Shown: positions 1 through 9,875 of the stretch, piece by piece
Numbering within the stretch: the stretch's first letter is position 1
How the letters are laid out: each line of letters starts with the position of its first letter
Origin: Rickettsiales bacterium
GTDB taxonomy: Bacteria; Pseudomonadota; Alphaproteobacteria; Rickettsiales; JABIRX01
Length of the DNA: 46,825 nucleotides
NCBI GenBank assembly: GCA_018659605.1
Contig: JABJMA010000002.1
Coordinates: 1-46,825, forward strand
Direction of reading: 5' to 3'
Made by a program: the position numbers and the translations under genes
Notes under the pieces: generated by a model
The model's database searches: none
Told to the model about the DNA's origin: nothing
What the model saw: only the letters and a program-made list of their open reading frames with translations

Positions 1-782
1 CCTTTTTGACCTTTCGAGAAAAACTCTTCTGCTTCTAACATTTCAGTTCTCTGAAGATGCCTAACTTCAATTGCTAAACGCTCAATGGATGATGCTATCA
101 CACCAAGAGTTGCAAAAAACATTGCATGCCTATCACGTGGTATAACCTGAGTTGAAATCGTCTCAGATTTTAAACCTAATTTATCCGCCACATATTCTTG
201 TACATCTGGATCAATATTTGCAAATGTCCCAACCGCACCAGAAATAGCGCAAGTTGCAATCTCATCGCGAGCTAGTACTAACCTTTCCCTGTTACGCTTA
301 AATTCTGCATAATAACCAGCTAGCTTCAAACCAAATGTTACAGGTTCAGCATGGATACCATGTGAACGCCCCATACAAATTGTATCTTTATGCTCATAGC
401 TTCTGCGTTTAAGCACTTCTAGCAACTTATCTAAATCTACAAGTAAGATGTCAGATGCTTGTTTTAATTGAACCGAAAGGCATGTGTCTAAAACATCTGA
501 AGATGTCATGCCCTGATGCACAAACCTAGAAGAATCACCTATTGATTCCGCAAGATTAGTTAAAAATGCAATGACATCATGCTTGGTTACTTTTTCAATT
601 TCATCAATTTCCGAAACGTCCCATTTACCCTTAGCCCAAATCTCTTTGGCAGCTTCTTTTGGGATAACGCCTTTATCAGCTAAAGCATCACAAGCGTAAG
701 CTTCTATTTCAAACCAAATTCTATATTTATTTTCATCCGACCAAATATCGGTCATCTCTTTTCGGGAATATCTAGGTATCAT
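1..782 (-). CDS. purB: Adenylosuccinate lyase, C-terminal part cut off by the window edge
   Basis: PurB acts twice in purine synthesis, splitting fumarate from SAICAR and from adenylosuccinate. Reading the minus strand from the ATG at 782 gives an open frame to the window edge (about 260 residues, of a family that is usually about 430). It begins MIPRYSRKEMTDIWSDENKY, which is the typical PurB start, and contains the TSSDVLDTC motif (reads HQGMTSSDVLDTC) and GRSHGIHAEPVTFGLKLAGY, the conserved region with an active-site His. The fumarase/aspartase signature loop should lie beyond the edge. lpdA lies 55 bp upstream on the same strand, with a palindromic repeat in between, so the two may be co-transcribed. 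Its presence means the organism keeps at least the last steps of purine synthesis, unlike Rickettsia. Identification is firm; the missing 3' part cannot be judged. Confidence 0.95.
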   Translation of the reverse strand, partial: MIPRYSRKEMTDIWSDENKYRIWFEIEAYACDALADKGVIPKEAAKEIWAKGKWDVSEIDEIEKVTKHDVIAFLTNLAESIGDSSRFVHQGMTSSDVLDTCLSVQLKQASDILLVDLDKLLEVLKRRSYEHKDTICMGRSHGIHAEPVTFGLKLAGYYAEFKRNRERLVLARDEIATCAISGAVGTFANIDPDVQEYVADKLGLKSETISTQVIPRDRHAMFFATLGVIASSIERLAIEVRHLQRTEMLEAEEFFSKGQK

Positions 783-814
783 TTTTTCTCTAACTTTGGT
801 TAATTGTTATTTTT

Positions 815-833
815 CGTAGGGGTTGGGTCCTAC
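815..833. repeat. GTAG-headed short palindrome (REP-like), copy 1
   Basis: The spacer between lpdA and purB holds CGTAGGGG followed by a short hairpin: GTAGG at 816-820 pairs with CCTAC at 829-833 around an 8-base loop. The same 8-mer CGTAGGGG starts the palindromes at 2263 and 42439. It lies directly after the lpdA stop codon on the coding strand, so it would form a small hairpin between the two cistrons. This copy is the weakest of the three and might only be a chance hairpin. Confidence 0.45.
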
Positions 834-837
834 AATT

Positions 838-2238
838 CTATGAATGTATTGGCTTACCATAAGTTGCCATAGCTGCTTCTTTTAATGATTCATTCAAAGT
901 AGGATGCGCGTGACAAACTCTAGCTAAATCTTCAGATGAACCACCATATTCCATTACAATTACTGCTTCATGAATTAAATTTCCTGCTTCACGGCCAATA
1001 ATATGACAACCTAATAATTTATCAGTTTTCTTATCTGCTAGAATCTTAACAAAACCCTCATCTGACAAAGTAGCCCTGGCTCTAGAATTAGCCATCATTG
1101 AGAATTTACCAACATTATAGCTTATACCAGCCTCCTTTAATTGATCTTCCGTTTTTCCAACAGATGCTATTTCTGGATAAGTATAAACAACTGAAGGTAC
1201 TAAATTATAATCAATGTGACCGCTCTGACCTGATATAATCTCAGCTGTAATTACGCCTTCATCTTCAGCTTTATGCGCAAGCATTGGACCAGGAACAACA
1301 TCACCTATTGCATAAATATTAGAAATTGAGGTTTGGAATTTATCGTTAATTTTAATAAAACCTCGTTCATCTAACTCAACACCAATTTCCTGTAGTCCCA
1401 AACCTTCAGTATAAGGTCTACGACCAATTGCAACTAATACAACATCCGCTTTCATTGTTTCTGCATTTCCTCCCGCTTGATCTTCTACTATGATCTCAAC
1501 ACCAGATTTTGTTTTCTTTGCTGATGTAACCTTACGTTTTAAATGGAATTTAAAATCTTGAGATTCTAAAATTTTCTTAAATCCACGAGAAACATCTTTA
1601 TCCATAAATGGACAAATCTTATCAGAGTATTCAATCACTTCAACTTCAGCACCAAGACGAGACCAAACTGAACCAAGTTCCAAACCAATCACTCCTGCTC
1701 CAATTAAAATCATTTTTTTAGGAACTTGTTTAAGCGCTAAAGCACCTGTTGAAGAAACAATAACTTTTTCATCAATATCAACTCCAGGTAAAGGGGTTAC
1801 TTCCGAACCTGTTGCTATGATAATATTTTTAGCTTTGATATTTTGGTCCTTAGCATCCAGATTAATAGTAACTTCATCTTTGCCAATAATCGTTCCAAAA
1901 CCCTTAAAGTAAGTAACTTTATTTTTTTTGAACAAGCCCTCAATCCCGCCGGTTAAGCCTTTTATTATTTCCTCTTTCTTGGCCATCATTTTAGCTATAT
2001 TAGATTTAGGCTTACTAACCTCAATTCCATATTCAGCAAAATTATGTGTAGCATCATGAAAATGATGTGAGAATTCAAGTAGTGATTTCGAAGGTATACA
2101 ACCAACGTTCAAACAAGTTCCACCAAGCGAACCACGTTTTTCAACACATGCAGTTTTCAAGCCTAATTGTGCAGCTTTTATAGCAGCCACGTAACCACCA
2201 GGTCCACCACCGATTACAACAACATCAAAATTTTCCAT
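838..2238 (-). CDS. lpdA: Dihydrolipoyl dehydrogenase (E3)
   Basis: This FAD enzyme reoxidises the dihydrolipoyl arm of 2-oxoacid dehydrogenase complexes and passes electrons to NAD+. The 466 residues are full length. The N-terminal FAD-binding GGGPGG (residues 10-15), the redox disulfide C42/C47 in GGTCLNVGCIPSK, the NAD-binding GAGVIGLELGSVW and the C-terminal active-site His in HAHPTLNESLKEAA are all visible. It lies 87 bp downstream of sucB on the same strand, so it most likely serves the 2-oxoglutarate dehydrogenase complex; sharing with pyruvate dehydrogenase is possible. The spacer towards sucB carries a double hairpin (2263-2319) that could affect mRNA stability between the two cistrons. 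Confidence 0.97.
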   Translation of the reverse strand: MENFDVVVIGGGPGGYVAAIKAAQLGLKTACVEKRGSLGGTCLNVGCIPSKSLLEFSHHFHDATHNFAEYGIEVSKPKSNIAKMMAKKEEIIKGLTGGIEGLFKKNKVTYFKGFGTIIGKDEVTINLDAKDQNIKAKNIIIATGSEVTPLPGVDIDEKVIVSSTGALALKQVPKKMILIGAGVIGLELGSVWSRLGAEVEVIEYSDKICPFMDKDVSRGFKKILESQDFKFHLKRKVTSAKKTKSGVEIIVEDQAGGNAETMKADVVLVAIGRRPYTEGLGLQEIGVELDERGFIKINDKFQTSISNIYAIGDVVPGPMLAHKAEDEGVITAEIISGQSGHIDYNLVPSVVYTYPEIASVGKTEDQLKEAGISYNVGKFSMMANSRARATLSDEGFVKILADKKTDKLLGCHIIGREAGNLIHEAVIVMEYGGSSEDLARVCHAHPTLNESLKEAAMATYGKPIHS

Positions 2239-2262
2239 AAATATAAATCAATAAATTATTTG

Positions 2263-2319
2263 CGTAGGGGCGAGATTATCCCGCCCAAAATATATAAAGG
2301 GCGAGAAAGCGCCGCCCTT
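2263..2319. repeat. GTAG-headed double palindrome (REP-like), copy 2
   Basis: Between the sucB stop and the lpdA start there are two GC-rich hairpins in an AT-rich background. The first starts with CGTAGGGG at 2263 and pairs GGGCG (2268-2272) with CGCCC (2282-2286). The second pairs AAGGGCG (2297-2303) with CGCCCTT (2313-2319), a perfect 7-bp stem. Both stems use the same GGGCG/CGCCC core as the repeat at 42439-42526. A GTAG tetranucleotide next to a small hairpin is the hallmark of REP elements mobilised by RAYT (IS200/IS605-like) transposases; no such transposase is in this window. Confidence 0.6.
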
Positions 2320-2325
2320 AAAACA

Positions 2326-3528
2326 TTAGATATCCAAAAGAAGTCTTGCTGGGTCTTCTAAGAATTCTTTTATTTTAACTAAAAATGTTACAGCCTCACC
2401 ACCATCGATGATTCTATGGTCATAAGAAAGTGCTAAATACATCATTGGCCTGATTTCAACTTTTCCATCAATAGCAACTGGACGCTGAACAATATTATGC
2501 ATACCAAGAATTCCTGATTGTGGAGGATTTATAATTGGTGTTGATAAAAGCGAACCATAAGTACCACCATTTGAAATAGTAAATGTGCCACCGGTTAATT
2601 CTTCCATAGTTAATTTACCAGATTTAGCTTTACCAGCCAATCTTGCAATTTCTTGCTCGATCCCAGCTAGACTTAATTGATCTGCATTTCTGACAACCGG
2701 CACAACTAAACCTTGCTCAGTTCCAACTGCAACACCAATATCATAATAATTTTTATAGATAATTTCATCACCCTCAATTTCAGCATTTACTGTCGGTATT
2801 GCTTTTAAAGAATTCACTGCAGCTTTAACAAAAAGTGACATAAAGCCTAATTTGATATCATGAGCTTTGACAAATTTATCTTGGTATTTTTTACGTAAAT
2901 CCATAACCGGTTTCATATCAACTTCATTAAAAGTTGAAAGTATCGCAGCTGTGTTTTGTGAATCTTTTAATCGTTGAGCTATTCGCTGTCTTAGGCGAGA
3001 CATCCTAACTCTTTTTTCTCTATCTGCAGAAACAACTTGCTTAGCAGCTGGGGACGCCTCAGTTTGCTTAGCAGGCGTAGCATTAGCACCACTATCTATA
3101 GCAGCTAAAACATCGCCTTTAGTAATTAACCCACCTTTACCAGTTCCAGTAATATTTGAGGCATCTAACTTATTATCAGCTATTATTTTTTTTGCCGCAG
3201 GCGCAATATCAACATCACCTTTTGCCTCAGTTGCTTCTGGAGCAGATGATTTTTCATCATCAGCATTTACCACTTTTCCACCTGATGCACCCTCTTCTAT
3301 AACTCCCAAAAGATTACCTACTTCAACAGTTTCTCCTTCTGCAATTTCAATCTTGGACAAAACTCCTTTAGCTGGTGAATTGATTTCTAAAGTGACCTTA
3401 TCTGTTTCTAGCTCAACCAACAAATCATCCACTTCTACACTATCTCCCGGTTGTTTATGCCATGCGGCTATTGATGCTTCACTAACAGATTCGCCTAATT
3501 GAGGAACTATAACTTCTTTTAATGACAT
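2326..3528 (-). CDS. sucB: Dihydrolipoamide succinyltransferase, E2 of 2-oxoglutarate dehydrogenase
   Basis: SucB is the core of the 2-oxoglutarate dehydrogenase complex and moves the succinyl group to CoA. The 400 residues show the expected order. A lipoyl domain (about 1-76) has the modified lysine in ELETDK (K44). It is followed by an Ala/Glu-rich linker and a peripheral-subunit-binding domain (about 108-145, [20 protein letters not shown]). After a second linker comes the acyltransferase domain (about 170-400), ending in the catalytic YDHRIIDGG with H371 and D375. The start is the ATG preceded by conserved family residues [14 protein letters not shown]. The usual partner sucA is not next to it; rpoD lies upstream instead, so sucA must be elsewhere. 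The 321-bp upstream spacer contains a structured segment (3661-3844). Confidence 0.96.
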   Translation of the reverse strand: MSLKEVIVPQLGESVSEASIAAWHKQPGDSVEVDDLLVELETDKVTLEINSPAKGVLSKIEIAEGETVEVGNLLGVIEEGASGGKVVNADDEKSSAPEATEAKGDVDIAPAAKKIIADNKLDASNITGTGKGGLITKGDVLAAIDSGANATPAKQTEASPAAKQVVSADREKRVRMSRLRQRIAQRLKDSQNTAAILSTFNEVDMKPVMDLRKKYQDKFVKAHDIKLGFMSLFVKAAVNSLKAIPTVNAEIEGDEIIYKNYYDIGVAVGTEQGLVVPVVRNADQLSLAGIEQEIARLAGKAKSGKLTMEELTGGTFTISNGGTYGSLLSTPIINPPQSGILGMHNIVQRPVAIDGKVEIRPMMYLALSYDHRIIDGGEAVTFLVKIKEFLEDPARLLLDI

Positions 3529-3660
3529 AATATCTAAAATTTAAAAATGTTTACGCTTGCATAACACATAAAATCATAGCAAGACCAGCCAGTATTAATA
3601 TATAACAAAACAAAAGTTGTAAAGTCTATTTTCATCAAACTGACAACTACAAAATACTTA

Positions 3661-3844
3661 ATCTAGGTGTTTTATATTGGGTTAATTCTTTGTATTTTTC
3701 ATATATTACACTAGATATCATATCTCTTTAAGCTGCTTATCTAGGTTACTACACAACCCTCAGCGGCTGGGCTCTACCACTCGAGATTGAGGAAGGCCTA
3801 GATATGTGGCATGATAGCCGGCAGATATCCTGCCACACCTATCT
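3661..3844. ncRNA. Candidate structured RNA or leader in the rpoD-sucB spacer
   Basis: The 321-bp spacer 3529-3849 has no reading frame. Its part from about 3720 to 3844 is clearly richer in GC than the flanks and can fold well. A rod pairs ATCTAGG (3739-3745) with CCTAGAT (3797-3803), then CCTCA (3758-3762) with TGAGG (3788-3792), then CTC with GAG. Next to it, TGTGGCA (3805-3811) pairs with TGCCACA (3831-3837). The segment as a whole could be closed by TAGGTGT (3664-3670) with ACACCTA (3835-3841), which competes with the last hairpin by three bases. The strand is open: read on the minus strand it follows rpoD and leads into sucB. I compared it by eye with tRNA, tmRNA, RNase P, SRP and 6S RNA and found no convincing match. 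The rest of the spacer (3529-3660) is plain AT-rich DNA and should contain the sucB promoter. Confidence 0.35.
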
Positions 3845-3849
3845 AAAAA

Positions 3850-5793
3850 TTACTCCTTTAGGAACGCTTTTAATTTCTTAGATCTTGTTGGATGGCGAAG
3901 TTTCTTAAGAGCCTTAGCTTCGATTTGCCTAATTCTCTCACGAGTTACAGAAAATTGCTTACCTACTTCTTCTAATGTATGATCAGTATTCATACCAATA
4001 CCAAATCTCATACGAAGAACCCTTTCCTCTCTTGGAGTTAGGCTTGATAGGATTCTAGTTGTAATATCTTTTAAATTACTATGAAGAGCAGCACTTAATG
4101 GCGAAACTGCATTTTTATCCTCGATAAAATCTGCAATTGTTGACTCCTCATCATCACCAACAGGATTCTCCAAACTTAATGGATCTTTGGCAATTTTCAT
4201 AATCTTCCTGATTTTTTCAACCGTAATACATAATTTTTTGGCTAATTCTTCATTAGTTGGTTCACGCCCAAGATCTAATGCCATCTGTCTAGATGTTCTT
4301 ACTATTTTATTAATAGTCTCAATCATATGAACGGGAATTCTAATCGTACGAGATTGATCAGCTATTGATCTTGTAATTGCCTGCCTAATCCACCAAGTAG
4401 CATATGTTGAGAACTTATATCCACGACGATATTCAAATTTATCAACAGCTTTCATCAAGCCAATATTTCCTTCTTGGATCAAATCTAAAAATTGCAAACC
4501 TCTGTTAGTATATTTCTTAGCAATCGAAATTACCAAACGAAGATTAGCCTCAATCATTTGCCTTTTAGCTAGAGCTGATTCACGTTCACCAGTTTGAACC
4601 CTAGCAACCAACTCTTTAAATTCGACTATATTTAAGCCTACTGTTTTAGCAATTTGAGTTATTTGATTTCGAATATCATCAACCTCTGTCTTTTCCTCTT
4701 TATAAAAAGATATCCATTTTTTATCTTTATTAGGCTTAAAATTCTCAACCCATTTATCGCGAATCTCATAAGAAATATATTTTTTTAGGAAATCATCTCT
4801 CGATATTTTATATTGCTTAGCCAATTGCAAAAAACTACTCTCGAGCTTACGTAAGTTTTTATTAAATTCATAAACCTTTTCAATCATATTCTCGATAAAA
4901 ATCTGATTGAAATATATCTCCTCAATTACATTAATTAGATCCTTATTTAAGCCCTCTAAATTGTGCAAACTATTGGCCTCATCATCAATTCCCTCTACCG
5001 AATTATAAAACCTATCCTCTTGTACCGTTAAAATACTAGTACAAATATTAGCAATCCGAGAAAATTCATCTAGGATATAAGGCATTAATGCCTTCTCCAT
5101 TATAGTTGGTGAAAGCCCTCCCTCACTATCATACATGTCTTCAAACTCATCTTCCTCCTCTTCTTCTTCTGCTTCTACTTCTGCTTCCGCTGCCGCCCCG
5201 GACCCAGCCTCTGCCTCGCCTTCACCATCTCCAGCAAAGCCATCATCACCTGATTCCTCTTTATTCTCCACTTCTTCTGCTACATCATCAAAGCCGCCAA
5301 ACTTATTTGAATAAGTTGCATCTAAATCGATCACATCTCGCAAAAGCTTTTCCTCGTTTACTATATCGTCATACATAGTCATGAGCCCTCTAAGGGCATA
5401 AGGGCAAGAACATAAAGATGTGATCATCACTTTACGCCCACTCTCTATTTTTTTTGCAATCTCGATCTCTTCTTCGCGCGATAACAAATGAACACCACCC
5501 ATGGATTTGAGATACAAATGTACTGGATCATCATTCTCGCTAGCCTCATGCAAGGCCTCTTTTGCCGCATCGGCTTGGTTAGCCTCCTCTTGTTCAGAAA
5601 GTAACTTTACTCCAGATTCTATAATAGTATTTATAACACGCTCAATTGTCGTAACAGCCTCGTTAGGTAAAGATTCGTTAATCTCAGAATATGTTAAGAA
5701 ACCAACTCTTTTACCCCTAATAATGAGCTTTTTTACTATTGACTCTAAAGATCCAGAATCGTGTTTAAACATTTTTTTTTGTTTGATCGACAT
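3850..5793 (-). CDS. rpoD: Primary RNA polymerase sigma factor (sigma-70)
   Basis: RpoD directs RNA polymerase to housekeeping promoters. The 647 residues carry region 1.1 (about 10-75), region 1.2 (about 90-125, [20 protein letters not shown]), region 2 with [14 protein letters not shown] and the -10 recognition segment [17 protein letters not shown], region 3, and region 4 near the C-terminus with the helix-turn-helix [20 protein letters not shown]. Between regions 1.2 and 2 is a low-complexity acidic insert, about residues 171-222, ending in a run of Glu. Such an acidic non-conserved region is common in proteobacterial sigma-70, but the Ala/Glu/Gly block here is unusually simple. dnaG ends 22 bp upstream on the same strand, the classic dnaG-rpoD arrangement; rpsU is not adjacent. 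Confidence 0.97.
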   Translation of the reverse strand: MSIKQKKMFKHDSGSLESIVKKLIIRGKRVGFLTYSEINESLPNEAVTTIERVINTIIESGVKLLSEQEEANQADAAKEALHEASENDDPVHLYLKSMGGVHLLSREEEIEIAKKIESGRKVMITSLCSCPYALRGLMTMYDDIVNEEKLLRDVIDLDATYSNKFGGFDDVAEEVENKEESGDDGFAGDGEGEAEAGSGAAAEAEVEAEEEEEEDEFEDMYDSEGGLSPTIMEKALMPYILDEFSRIANICTSILTVQEDRFYNSVEGIDDEANSLHNLEGLNKDLINVIEEIYFNQIFIENMIEKVYEFNKNLRKLESSFLQLAKQYKISRDDFLKKYISYEIRDKWVENFKPNKDKKWISFYKEEKTEVDDIRNQITQIAKTVGLNIVEFKELVARVQTGERESALAKRQMIEANLRLVISIAKKYTNRGLQFLDLIQEGNIGLMKAVDKFEYRRGYKFSTYATWWIRQAITRSIADQSRTIRIPVHMIETINKIVRTSRQMALDLGREPTNEELAKKLCITVEKIRKIMKIAKDPLSLENPVGDDEESTIADFIEDKNAVSPLSAALHSNLKDITTRILSSLTPREERVLRMRFGIGMNTDHTLEEVGKQFSVTRERIRQIEAKALKKLRHPTRSKKLKAFLKE

Positions 5794-5815
5794 TGAGATT
5801 TTATAATTAAATTTG

Positions 5816-7582
5816 TTAATGGTTATTTATTTCATTTTGTAAATGCAGAATTTGCTCAAGCAAGATTGTAGCACGTTCTACTTCAGAAGTATTATCACTT
5901 ACAACTAATGTTTCATACTCTTTACGTATATTTGCTAAAAAGTAAAGTTTTAGCATCTTTTGCCAATTAGAATATACAACCTCTTGATCCAAATCAGAGG
6001 GTAATATTACTAATTCTACAAAGTTTATATCTAGGCTAGTAAATTTTCTAGCAATCTTTCTTAGCCATTCAATATAGTCATCTCTACTCATGGATGCAAG
6101 AGACTCTATCTCATCCTGAAGCAAACTAGACAAGCTAGCTAATGCAACCTCCAATAAATCAAGGTCAAAAAGCTCTTGCTGGAATTTTTCAGATTGAAAT
6201 AATGAATGATTTTGTAAAATAAAAATTAATATATCCCTCTCCAATTTATATATCTCACTATGCTTACTATGAGCTATTTGTGGAATTATAACATGGTTAT
6301 TAGTAATAGCCTTTTGCTTAGATGACCAGCGCCCATATTCATAAAACTTTTTCTTAAAGAAGCTTAAAAAGTGTTTTTTTACATAACTATCAGTGATCTT
6401 TTCACATAATTTATAAATCTCTGCCTCAAAAGCAGCAATGTTTGTGGGGGTAGGATTTGTTACAAGCTCAGCATTATAATGAAAAATAAACTCTGGTAAA
6501 TCCATAGAATTGCTTAACATTCCACTAAATTCTTCTACACCATTAATAGCTGAAACGACATCATCTGGATCCCGACCTTCTGGAAGCAAGACTATACTTA
6601 AACTATAACCAGGTTTAATTATTGGCAGAGCCTCTAATGACAATCTATATATAGATTTTAACCCAGCTTTATCTCCATCCATGCAAATATGAGGATTTTT
6701 CACAACCTTCCATAGCTGCTGCAAATGCAATGCCCCACAGGCAGTTCCAAGTGGAGCAACCGCATGATCAAAGCCATATTTTGCAAGCTTTATTACATCA
6801 GCATAACCTTCGCAAACTATAATTTGCTTCTTCTCATAAGCAATAGATCTGGCCTTATTTATATTAAATAGAACTTGTTTCTTTTTAAATAATACCGTCT
6901 CAGGAGAATTAATATATTTAGGCAAACTATCGCCAATGACCCTGCCTCCAAAACCAATTACCTGATTTCTGTGATTAAAAATTGGAAAGATAATTCGATC
7001 TTGAAGTAAATCATATTTTCTGCCTTCGCTCGATTTGCGAACTAATCCTGACGCCAAAATTTCCTGATCAGTGAATTGTTTGCTTTGTAGAAATTTCAAC
7101 ATAGAATTTTGACCAGGAGCATAGCCAAGAGAAAACTTGGCAATTAAATCATTATCAAAACCCCTCTTATGTAAATATTTAATAGCCTGATTTGCATCTT
7201 TTAAATTATTTTCATAAAAAATTACCGCAAGTTTGTGCAAATCAAGCAAACGCTGCTTCATATCAGACTTTTCTTCATCCTTCTTAAAAGCAGGAAGTTG
7301 AATACCGGCTTTCTCAGCTAAAATTTCTAATGCGGTTTTAAAATCATAACCTTCCTTCTCCTGCATAAAGCTGATAATATCCCCATGAACTCCACAGCCA
7401 AAACAATGATAATATTTCAAATCATCATTAACTGTAAAAGATGGCGTTTTCTCATTGTGGAACGGGCAGCAACCTTTATATTTATTAAGTCCAACAGAAC
7501 GCAAGGTAACCTTGCTGCCAATGTAACCACTTAAGTCAATACCCTCTTTTACCCTATGTATAAACTGCTCAAAGTCAGACAT
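5816..7582 (-). CDS. dnaG: DNA primase
   Basis: DnaG makes the RNA primers for chromosome replication. The 588 residues include the N-terminal CHC2 zinc ribbon (C39, H42, C60, C63; visible as [12 protein letters not shown] and [12 protein letters not shown]), the RNA polymerase core domain, and the Toprim domain with [11 protein letters not shown] (acidic Glu) and [10 protein letters not shown] (metal-binding Asp residues). The C-terminal part, which contacts the DnaB helicase, is weakly conserved, as usual. It is the first gene of the dnaG-rpoD pair. The 115-bp gap to the divergent ABC-2 permease gene should hold promoters for both directions. Confidence 0.97.
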   Translation of the reverse strand: MSDFEQFIHRVKEGIDLSGYIGSKVTLRSVGLNKYKGCCPFHNEKTPSFTVNDDLKYYHCFGCGVHGDIISFMQEKEGYDFKTALEILAEKAGIQLPAFKKDEEKSDMKQRLLDLHKLAVIFYENNLKDANQAIKYLHKRGFDNDLIAKFSLGYAPGQNSMLKFLQSKQFTDQEILASGLVRKSSEGRKYDLLQDRIIFPIFNHRNQVIGFGGRVIGDSLPKYINSPETVLFKKKQVLFNINKARSIAYEKKQIIVCEGYADVIKLAKYGFDHAVAPLGTACGALHLQQLWKVVKNPHICMDGDKAGLKSIYRLSLEALPIIKPGYSLSIVLLPEGRDPDDVVSAINGVEEFSGMLSNSMDLPEFIFHYNAELVTNPTPTNIAAFEAEIYKLCEKITDSYVKKHFLSFFKKKFYEYGRWSSKQKAITNNHVIIPQIAHSKHSEIYKLERDILIFILQNHSLFQSEKFQQELFDLDLLEVALASLSSLLQDEIESLASMSRDDYIEWLRKIARKFTSLDINFVELVILPSDLDQEVVYSNWQKMLKLYFLANIRKEYETLVVSDNTSEVERATILLEQILHLQNEINNH

Positions 7583-7697
7583 TGAAACTAAATTTTTATA
7601 AAGAAATATTGTTGGTATAAAATTGCTTTAACTTTCATTAATAAAGCTTATAAAGTCAGATTATTCAATCACCAAGAAATCAACATAACCCCTGAAT

Positions 7698-8474
7698 ATG
7701 AAAAAGGATAGTTTAAACTTTTATGGTTTATATAGTTTACTCAAAAAAGAAATTCTACGTTATTGCAAAGTCTTTAACCAAACTATAATAGCACCTATTA
7801 TTAACTCACTATTATTTTTGGCAATCTTTACGCTAGCCTTTGGTGAAAGATCTATTGAATCAACCTCTATCAGCTATGCAGTCTTTATTACCCCGGGCCT
7901 TATTGCCATGACACTGATTCAAAACGCTTTTGCAAACTCCTCTTCATCACTTTGTACATCAAAAATCCTCGGTTATATATCCGATGTTATTATACCACCA
8001 ATTTCAGCAATAGAGTACGTACTAGCTTCAACAATAGCCGCAAGCACTCGTGGTATTATTGTTGCGATTGCAACAGCTATAGCAATAAGATGCTTTGTTG
8101 ATTATCAAATTAACAGCTATCTTATACTTGCCTATTATCTAATAATATCATCATTATTACTTGCTACAATAGGAGTTTTATGTGGAATATTTTCTAATAG
8201 CTTCGATCAAATGTCAGCATTAACAAGTTACATCATTACCCCTCTCTCCTTTTTATCTGGTACTTTCTATTCAGTAAATATTTTGCCAGAATTTTGGTAT
8301 AATATAAGTAAATATAATCCTTTCTTTTATATTATTGATGGCACTCGCTACGCCGTGACCGGATATCATGATGCAGATTTAGTATTTGGAGGTATATATC
8401 TACTAGTTTGTTTTGTTTTTACATTTATAATAGCTTTATTCCTATTTAACAAAGGTTACAGAATTAAAAACTAA
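7698..8474 (+). CDS. ABC-2 type transporter permease
   Basis: This 258-residue protein is an inner-membrane protein with about six hydrophobic segments. It has the ABC-2 signature region ITPLSFLSGTFYSVNILPEF, followed by YNPFFYIIDGTRYAVTGYHD, as in the YadH-like permeases. Family members export drugs, polysaccharides or other substrates together with a separate ATPase. No ATPase gene is next to it here, so the partner must be encoded elsewhere and the substrate cannot be inferred. The stop codon is followed after one base by the ATG of def, so the two are translated from one mRNA. Confidence 0.88.
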   Translation: MKKDSLNFYGLYSLLKKEILRYCKVFNQTIIAPIINSLLFLAIFTLAFGERSIESTSISYAVFITPGLIAMTLIQNAFANSSSSLCTSKILGYISDVIIPPISAIEYVLASTIAASTRGIIVAIATAIAIRCFVDYQINSYLILAYYLIISSLLLATIGVLCGIFSNSFDQMSALTSYIITPLSFLSGTFYSVNILPEFWYNISKYNPFFYIIDGTRYAVTGYHDADLVFGGIYLLVCFVFTFIIALFLFNKGYRIKN

Positions 8475-8475
8475 C

Positions 8476-9006
8476 ATGACTACATTACCAATCATCACAT
8501 GGCCAAACCCCTTATTGAAAGAGACATCAAAACCTGTTGTCAAAATAGATAAGACTATACAAAAATTAATGACTGATATGTATGAAACCATGATCCACGA
8601 GAATGGTATAGGCCTTGCTGCAGTACAAGTTGGACAATTAAAACGTATTTTAATTATTCATATTCAAGATAATGAACGATATGATGATCTTGGCGAAGGC
8701 TTAAGTGACAACCCTGAGCCTTTATTTATAGTAAACCCCGTCATAACAAAAATTTCTAAAGAACATATTGTGTATAAGGAGGGTTGCCTATCTTTTCCTG
8801 GGCAATTTGCTAACATAAAAAGACATAGTGAAATTACTGTAGAATATTTAGACTTTTATGGCAAAAAACAGATTCTAAATGCTACCGGTATTTTATCCAT
8901 TTGTTTACAACATGAAATCGACCACCTAAATGGCATACGCTTTATTGACCACCTATCATCACTAAAGCGTAATATGTTTTTGAAGAAACTAAAAAAGAAC
9001 GGGTAA
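8476..9006 (+). CDS. def: Peptide deformylase
   Basis: Def removes the formyl group from the initiator methionine of new proteins. All three conserved motifs are present in the 176 residues: motif 1 GIGLAAVQVG, motif 2 EGCLSFPG (metal-binding Cys) and motif 3 QHEIDHLNG (two metal-binding His and the catalytic Glu). Motif 1 has Val where most family members have Pro (GLAAPQVG, here GLAAVQVG). Length is normal. It is tightly coupled with the upstream permease (one base) and the downstream HAD gene (6 bp). Confidence 0.96.
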   Translation: MTTLPIITWPNPLLKETSKPVVKIDKTIQKLMTDMYETMIHENGIGLAAVQVGQLKRILIIHIQDNERYDDLGEGLSDNPEPLFIVNPVITKISKEHIVYKEGCLSFPGQFANIKRHSEITVEYLDFYGKKQILNATGILSICLQHEIDHLNGIRFIDHLSSLKRNMFLKKLKKNG

Positions 9007-9012
9007 TAAATA

Positions 9013-9855
9013 ATGAAAATAATAAACTCCATATTAGATATAATAGATAGCTACGAACTTATAATTTTAGATATTTTTGGTGTTATACATAATGGCTCGG
9101 CGTTATACCCAAATGTCAAAGACACAATTGCAAAACTTAATGCAAAAAATAAAACAATAATTTTTCTTTCCAATGCACCTAGGCGTGCTGAAACTACACG
9201 CAAAAGATTAGAAGATTTTTCTATTTACAAAGGTAAGGAATATGTAGATATAGTAACATCTGGCGAAGTTGCATTTCATTCTTTTAACAAATCAAGCGTA
9301 ATCCAAAAATACCTGTATCTTGGACCGGAGAAAGACCGTAATATATTTGCTGGGACTACAAAAATGCAAGAATCAAATGCAGAAAATGCCGATTTTGTTA
9401 TTGCAACTGGTCTAGATATTCACGAAGAAGTGCAAGATGTGCAGCCTCAACTGGATATTGCACTTAAGCAAAATTTATTATTCTACTGCATCAATCCAGA
9501 CAAAATGGTTCATAAAGCTGATGGTAGATCTCATATATGCGCTGGCGCAGTTGCTGATAGATATCTAGAAATGGGGGGTAAAGTTGAGTATTTTGGAAAG
9601 CCATATCCAAATAGTTACGAATATATATCATCAACCTATAACACCCCTAAGGACAAAATTATTGCAGTTGGAGATGGAATTATCACAGATGTACTTGGTG
9701 CTAATAATTTCGGCTGTGACTCATTATTAATTGCATCAGGATTGCTACATACTGAAATACCAATTAATGTAGGCGAAGAATTAAACAAAAAACATATCGA
9801 TAAAATAAACGAAATATACAATATTGATAGCACATATATTGCTTCATTATTTTAG
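9013..9855 (+). CDS. HAD-superfamily class IIA hydrolase (NagD-like)
   Basis: This 280-residue phosphatase-like protein belongs to the NagD/PGPase-like branch of the HAD family. Motif I is LDIFGVIHNG with the nucleophile Asp at D20. The second Asp of the usual DxD is replaced by Phe, where members of this subgroup often have Trp (DxWG). Motif II is FLSNAPRR, the motif III Lys is in FGKPYPN, and motif IV is GDGIITDVLGAN. The substrate is unknown; relatives act on small sugar or nucleotide phosphates. It sits between def and argS in a plus-strand gene string with short spacers. Confidence 0.85.
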   Translation: MKIINSILDIIDSYELIILDIFGVIHNGSALYPNVKDTIAKLNAKNKTIIFLSNAPRRAETTRKRLEDFSIYKGKEYVDIVTSGEVAFHSFNKSSVIQKYLYLGPEKDRNIFAGTTKMQESNAENADFVIATGLDIHEEVQDVQPQLDIALKQNLLFYCINPDKMVHKADGRSHICAGAVADRYLEMGGKVEYFGKPYPNSYEYISSTYNTPKDKIIAVGDGIITDVLGANNFGCDSLLIASGLLHTEIPINVGEELNKKHIDKINEIYNIDSTYIASLF

Positions 9856-9875
9856 ATAAATTTACCAGAAAGAAT

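Noticed and set aside
3720..3845. tRNA-like D-arm on the minus strand (CTCGAGTGGTAGAG)
   Set aside because: No 7-bp acceptor stem, no T-arm with GTTCRANNC and no usable anticodon loop at the right distance; kept only as a generic structured segment.
5106..5378. Plus-strand 90-residue frame rich in Leu, Pro and His opposite rpoD
   Set aside because: It is the mirror of the acidic Glu/Ala block of rpoD; low complexity and no ribosome site.
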